From: Paenibacillus ferrarius
GTDB lineage: Bacteria > Bacillota > Bacilli > Paenibacillales > NBRC-103111
Direction of reading: 5' to 3'
Assembly (NCBI RefSeq): GCF_002027705.1
Contig: NZ_MBTG01000073.1
Location: forward strand, 62,001-126,000
Length of the DNA: 64,000 nt
Shown here: in pieces, positions 61,120 through 64,000 of the stretch
Position numbering within the stretch: the stretch's first letter is position 1
Layout: every line of letters starts with the position of its first letter
Translations under genes and position numbers: made by a program
Notes under the pieces: generated by a model
Told to the model about the DNA's origin: nothing
The model's input: only the letters and a program-made list of their open reading frames with translations
Databases searched by the model: none

Positions 61120-61322
61120 TTGGGATCAAGTAATGGAGGGGAAACGTTTCGAACTTTGGATGATTTTTCGTTAGAGATGCCGATAGGAGGGCTGGATGGG
61201 CAGGTTGAAGAGGGGAAATCATTGAAAGATGCAGCGATAAGGGAAACAAAGGAAGAAAGCGGTATAGATGTTGAATTTTCTATTCCGCTTAAGGATTGCT
61301 TGAGTGCGTTTTGCAAAAGTCT
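61120..61322 (+). pseudogene. Nudix hydrolase remnant
   Basis: The frame reads LEMPIGGLDGQVEEGKSL followed by KDAAIRETKEESGIDVEF. That is a Nudix box (G-x5-E-x7-RE-U-x-EE-x-G-U) except that the first glutamate is replaced by lysine. Less than half of a normal Nudix domain is present. The 5' side has no start codon with a site, and the 3' side runs into the convergent MocR gene. A decayed gene is the most likely reading. Confidence 0.6.
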
Positions 61323-62759
61323 TCATTTAATCAACTCACGTATTGCCCTAGCAAATCTGGCTATCCCCAGTTCAATATCCTCAGGCTTGGTTCTGGCGAA
61401 TGTAAACCGCACGTAACCCGAATCAGAACCATACACACTCCCTGGTACAAATATAATTCCTTTCTTAATGGATTCTTCCAACAATTTAGCGTCCGGAATA
61501 TTCGGGATCAATTTGCACCAAAAATGCAATCCCCCTTCTGGTGCGACGTATTCAATCAGACCTGAAAGCTCTTTCTCCAAGGATTCGATGAGTAAATCCC
61601 GTTTAAATTGAAGCTGGATACGCAATCGCTCCAAATGGGGATCTAAAAAAGATGACTGCAAAAATTGTCCCGCTACCAGCTGAGGAATGATGCTTAATCC
61701 AAAGTCCATCTGTTGTCTAGCATCGGCTAGTCGTTCCACAATGGAACGAGGCGCTACCATCCATCCTATCCGTAAGCCGGAGGCTGCGATCTTGGAGAAT
61801 GAGCCAATATATAGAATTGAACCCATAGTATCCATTGATTTGAGTGGTAAAGGAGGAACGCCATCATAAGAAGTTAAGCTGTATGGATCATCTTCCACAA
61901 CAGGAAGTCCTAATTCACTAATGACATCAAGAAGACGTTTGCGTCTTTCATTACTTAGTACCGTCCCCGTCGGGTTCTGGTAGTTCGGATTTAAGAAGAC
62001 CATCTTAATTCGATGTTTCTTGTATAAAGTGCGAATATCTTCTGGCTGTATACCATGATTGTCGACCGGCAGGCGGAACAAACGAAGACCAGCTGATTGA
62101 AACATAGGCAGCGAATAGCAGTAGGAAGGATCTTCAATAGCAACGGCATCACCAGGTGACAGCAGACATTGCGTGATTAAATATAACGATTGCTGGGATC
62201 CCGATGTGATAAGAATGGAGGATTCCGTTGTCCGAATGCTTCGATATTTGTTCAGAAATTCTACTAAAGCCTCTCTTAATAGAGTCGAACCTTGAGGGTT
62301 ATCGTAACCCATATAGGACGTATATGCGTTTCTACTCATTAATGTAGCTATTTCATCTGTGGGTGCTAAATCAGCAGATAGTTCAGGGCTCGCAAAATCA
62401 ATCAGCGATGGATTTTGAGCTAACGCTTCGCGGATCCTTCGCAAAAAGGGCAGGTTCGGAAGAAAATTTCCTCCTTCGGCAAAACGACTCCAGTTTGGAG
62501 TATGCTTCGGAGTGGCCCCCCATTTGGATGTACTTACCCGAGTCCCGCTACCCGTACGGCTTTCGATAATCCCAAGGGATCGGAGTTCGGCGAATGCAGA
62601 AATGACGGTGCTGCGGTTCACATCAAATTGTTCAGCAAGTTTCCGCTCAGAGGGCAGCAAACTACCCGGAGGAAACTCCCCATAGGAAATTCTTTGCTCG
62701 AGATGATCGGCAATTTGTTCGTAAAGAGCTTTTTTAGTATTGCGTTCAGGTTTCCACAT
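61323..62759 (-). CDS. MocR-type PLP-dependent regulator (GntR-aminotransferase fusion)
   Basis: A 478-residue fusion. The N-terminal GntR winged helix (about 1-75) contains ALYEQIADHLEQRISYGEFPPGSLLPSERKLAEQFDVNRSTVISAFAELRSLGIIESRTGSG. The C-terminal class I aminotransferase domain contains LNPNYQNPTGTVLS, VEDDPYSLTSY and the PLP lysine in YIGSFSKIAASGLRIGWM. GAGGGGA precedes the ATG at 62759. MocR proteins sense amines or amino acids through PLP. No obvious target gene is adjacent: the neighbours are a Nudix scar and small membrane genes. Confidence 0.93.
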   Translation of the reverse strand: MWKPERNTKKALYEQIADHLEQRISYGEFPPGSLLPSERKLAEQFDVNRSTVISAFAELRSLGIIESRTGSGTRVSTSKWGATPKHTPNWSRFAEGGNFLPNLPFLRRIREALAQNPSLIDFASPELSADLAPTDEIATLMSRNAYTSYMGYDNPQGSTLLREALVEFLNKYRSIRTTESSILITSGSQQSLYLITQCLLSPGDAVAIEDPSYCYSLPMFQSAGLRLFRLPVDNHGIQPEDIRTLYKKHRIKMVFLNPNYQNPTGTVLSNERRKRLLDVISELGLPVVEDDPYSLTSYDGVPPLPLKSMDTMGSILYIGSFSKIAASGLRIGWMVAPRSIVERLADARQQMDFGLSIIPQLVAGQFLQSSFLDPHLERLRIQLQFKRDLLIESLEKELSGLIEYVAPEGGLHFWCKLIPNIPDAKLLEESIKKGIIFVPGSVYGSDSGYVRFTFARTKPEDIELGIARFARAIRELIK

Positions 62760-63024
62760 CTTAAAATCCCCTCGAATAATCAATCAAACCACATAAATTT
62801 TAAGTTTATAATACCACTTATCTACGAGAAATAATCGATGTTTTCGTCATTATCATTTAGCATTCTGTGAACATGAATGGATTAATGGACTAATCTCATC
62901 GTTCACCTCGGCTTATTGTTAGTGGATGGCATAAAAAACTGATTGATTGGTTGGTTACATTCATCCGCTTCAATTCTATGATATTAATTAGTATTATGGT
63001 TGATGTCATATACGGTGGAAGGAG

Positions 63025-63150
63025 ATGGACCAGTTGGCAGCTTTGATATCTTTTATTTTGCTTTGCTGTGCACTTGTAGCAAGTCCTTTGATTATCGCTA
63101 TAGGGGGAGCTATTCTCATCCGTAAAGATGAGCTTGATATGAGCAAATAG
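63025..63150 (+). CDS. Small single-pass membrane protein (about 41 aa)
   Basis: MDQLAALISFILLCCALVAS is followed by PLIIAIGGAILIRKDELDMSK. It is almost wholly hydrophobic with a charged C-terminal tail. GAAGGAG touches the ATG at 63025 and lies 9 bases before an in-frame TTG at 63034, so TTG may be the true start (38 residues). It is not recognised. A second small membrane protein follows 80 bases downstream. The 241-base gap upstream, to the MocR gene, shows no clear gene. Confidence 0.55.
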   Translation: MDQLAALISFILLCCALVASPLIIAIGGAILIRKDELDMSK

Positions 63151-63230
63151 TAAAGATTAATAATTCCTATTAAAAGGATTAACCACTATGAAATATAGAG
63201 TCTAGAAATGAAATGAAGGAGAGAATGAAA

Positions 63231-63359
63231 ATGAATAATTCACATAGAGACAATTACGAACAAAAATTGGATGGACTTCTCCCATTAACAATTATTTTCT
63301 TTCTTTTAGTTTTTTCAGGTGTTTTTTATTTTCTAATTAACGAATTTTTATTGAAGTAA
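63231..63359 (+). CDS. Small single-pass membrane protein (42 aa)
   Basis: MNNSHRDNYEQKLDGLL is followed by PLTIIFFLLVFSGVFYFLINE and a short FLLK tail. It has a polar N-terminal half and one membrane helix. AAGGAG lies 9 bases before ATG 63231, a good ribosome binding site. A strong terminator starts 37 bases after the stop. Not recognised. It probably shares a transcript with the small protein upstream. Confidence 0.6.
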   Translation: MNNSHRDNYEQKLDGLLPLTIIFFLLVFSGVFYFLINEFLLK

Positions 63360-63395
63360 AGCTAGTTCTTAGTACAACATAACAGTTTAGTAAAG

Positions 63396-63446
63396 AAAAA
63401 GCAGTGCTTATCATTTTTACTTAATGATTAGCATCTGCTTTTTTAT
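63396..63446 (+). terminator. Terminator after the small membrane genes
   Basis: AAAAAGCAG/CTGCTTTTT outer arms and TGCTTATCATT/AATGATTAGCA inner arms (one mismatch), then a T-run. Confidence 0.85.
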
Positions 63447-63923
63447 TTTATATCGTTTAGAAATTCGATAACATTGGAGAAGATCTGGAGGATTTGATCT
63501 CTATCGGGACGATCAGGTTGATCAAAGCGATCGAATCGTTTTCGACGAGAAAGATAAGAATTATCCAAAATGTGGTATTATTGCGGTAAAGAGTTTCAGG
63601 CGCTAGATTCCTTCACAAAAAAGAGAATAGCAAAAATACTTGAAAGCGATAGATGTTTTGAATACCCAGTTGCTAACAAATTACAAAACAATTTAGCTCG
63701 GAAGACGATTAATAGCGAGGAAGTTTAATCAGCCGGACACATCCTGCTGCTTGACTGCGCGCCACAGCGGCACATATGCCGCGACAAAGGCATCAAAATT
63801 GGGCTGTCTGCCTGCGCGGCGCGACAAGTAGTAGGCATTGTTCTCGTCTAGGACATACCCTTTTTGTGGTATAATGGAAATAGTGAAATCGCTGGAAATC
63901 GTAAGCCGTTTGGAGTTGAAACG
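63447..63923. other. Degenerate region before the Rpn-type gene
   Basis: Only fragments are seen. A 52-codon frame from 63570 to 63728 on the plus strand (MWYYCGKEFQALDSFTKKRI...) has no ribosome binding site. A 68-codon minus-strand frame (63935-63729) ends ...NFDAFVAAYVPLWRAVK and looks protein-like but is not recognised. Both may be gene remnants. An extended -10 promoter element, TGGTATAAT (63867-63875), probably serves the Rpn gene. Confidence 0.35.
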
Positions 63924-64000
63924 ATGACTGAGCAACTATTAAAGCCGTTTGTCGATTTTGTGTTCAAAAAAATATTCGGCAGTGAAGAGAATAAAGACGA
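63924..64000 (+). CDS. Rpn/PD-(D/E)XK nuclease family transposase-like protein, 3' end missing
   Basis: Only 25 codons are inside the window: MTEQLLKPFVDFVFKKIFGSEENKD. This is the standard N-terminus of the Rpn family, recombination-promoting nucleases or putative transposases, which usually reads KP..DFVFK.IFG.EENKD. The nuclease core is outside the window. A TATAAT with TG extension lies about 50 bases upstream. Confidence 0.75.
   Translation, partial: MTEQLLKPFVDFVFKKIFGSEENKD

Noticed and set aside
63729..63935. 68-codon minus-strand gene before the Rpn gene
   Set aside because: The C-terminal part looks protein-like, but the N-terminal part overlaps the plus-strand Rpn promoter and start, has no ribosome site, and no family is recognised.
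1..64000. CRISPR arrays, tRNA, rRNA, intact IS elements, prophage genes
   Set aside because: No regularly spaced direct repeats, no cloverleaf sequences, no rRNA blocks and no complete transposase or phage structural gene were seen on either strand.

Overview
The window looks like chromosomal DNA of a spore-forming Gram-positive carbohydrate degrader, most probably Paenibacillus or a close relative. The basis is moderate GC, strong GGAGG-type ribosome binding sites, several TTG and GTG starts, two complete gerA-type spore germination operons, three sugar ABC importers that lack their own ATPase, and the YesM/YesN-like and AraC-like regulators typical of that genus. There is no tRNA, rRNA, CRISPR array or intact insertion sequence.

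Region 1 (1-24900) is a polysaccharide utilisation locus. It holds the end of a GH43 glycosidase, a GH88 unsaturated-uronyl hydrolase and a secreted 2167-residue lyase-like protein with four discoidin-type binding domains. On the minus strand follows a membrane-bound AraC-type sensor-regulator. Then come an LplB/YtcP-type importer with its binding lipoprotein, an alpha/beta-hydrolase esterase, a second GH88 enzyme, araD-araA and a ribulokinase-like FGGY kinase, and a 1027-residue hybrid sensor kinase. The araD promoter carries two in-phase AraR-type operators. The simplest reading is external lyase cleavage of an arabinose-containing acidic polysaccharide, import of the fragments, removal of the unsaturated uronate and ester groups inside the cell, and feeding of L-arabinose into the pentose phosphate pathway.

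Region 2 (24900-36700) holds an IS6-type transposase scar, a MarR regulator divergent from an SDR reductase and a 14-TM efflux pump (with matching palindromes at both promoters), a dispersed repeat, a LolD/FtsX-type ABC pair, germination operon 1 (A-B-C order), an SRPBCC protein, an XRE-cupin regulator and a CynX-type transporter.

Region 3 (36700-40770) holds a small unknown gene and a BusR-like GntR/RCK_C regulator directly upstream of an OpuC-type osmolyte ABC importer. This suggests control of osmolyte uptake by cyclic di-AMP.

Region 4 (41000-55460) contains two more sugar-uptake loci. The first has a YesM/YesN two-component system, a binding lipoprotein with a structured leader RNA, two permeases and an ADP-ribosylglycohydrolase-like protein. 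The second has an AraC regulator, a UgpB/A/E-like importer, an endonuclease/exonuclease/phosphatase-fold phosphodiesterase and a HAD phosphatase.

Region 5 (55460-64000) holds mntH with a MntR-like palindrome, the second copy of the dispersed repeat, germination operon 2 (B-A-C order, minus strand), a Nudix remnant, a MocR regulator, two small membrane proteins, degenerate sequence and the start of an Rpn/PD-(D/E)XK transposase-like gene cut by the window edge.
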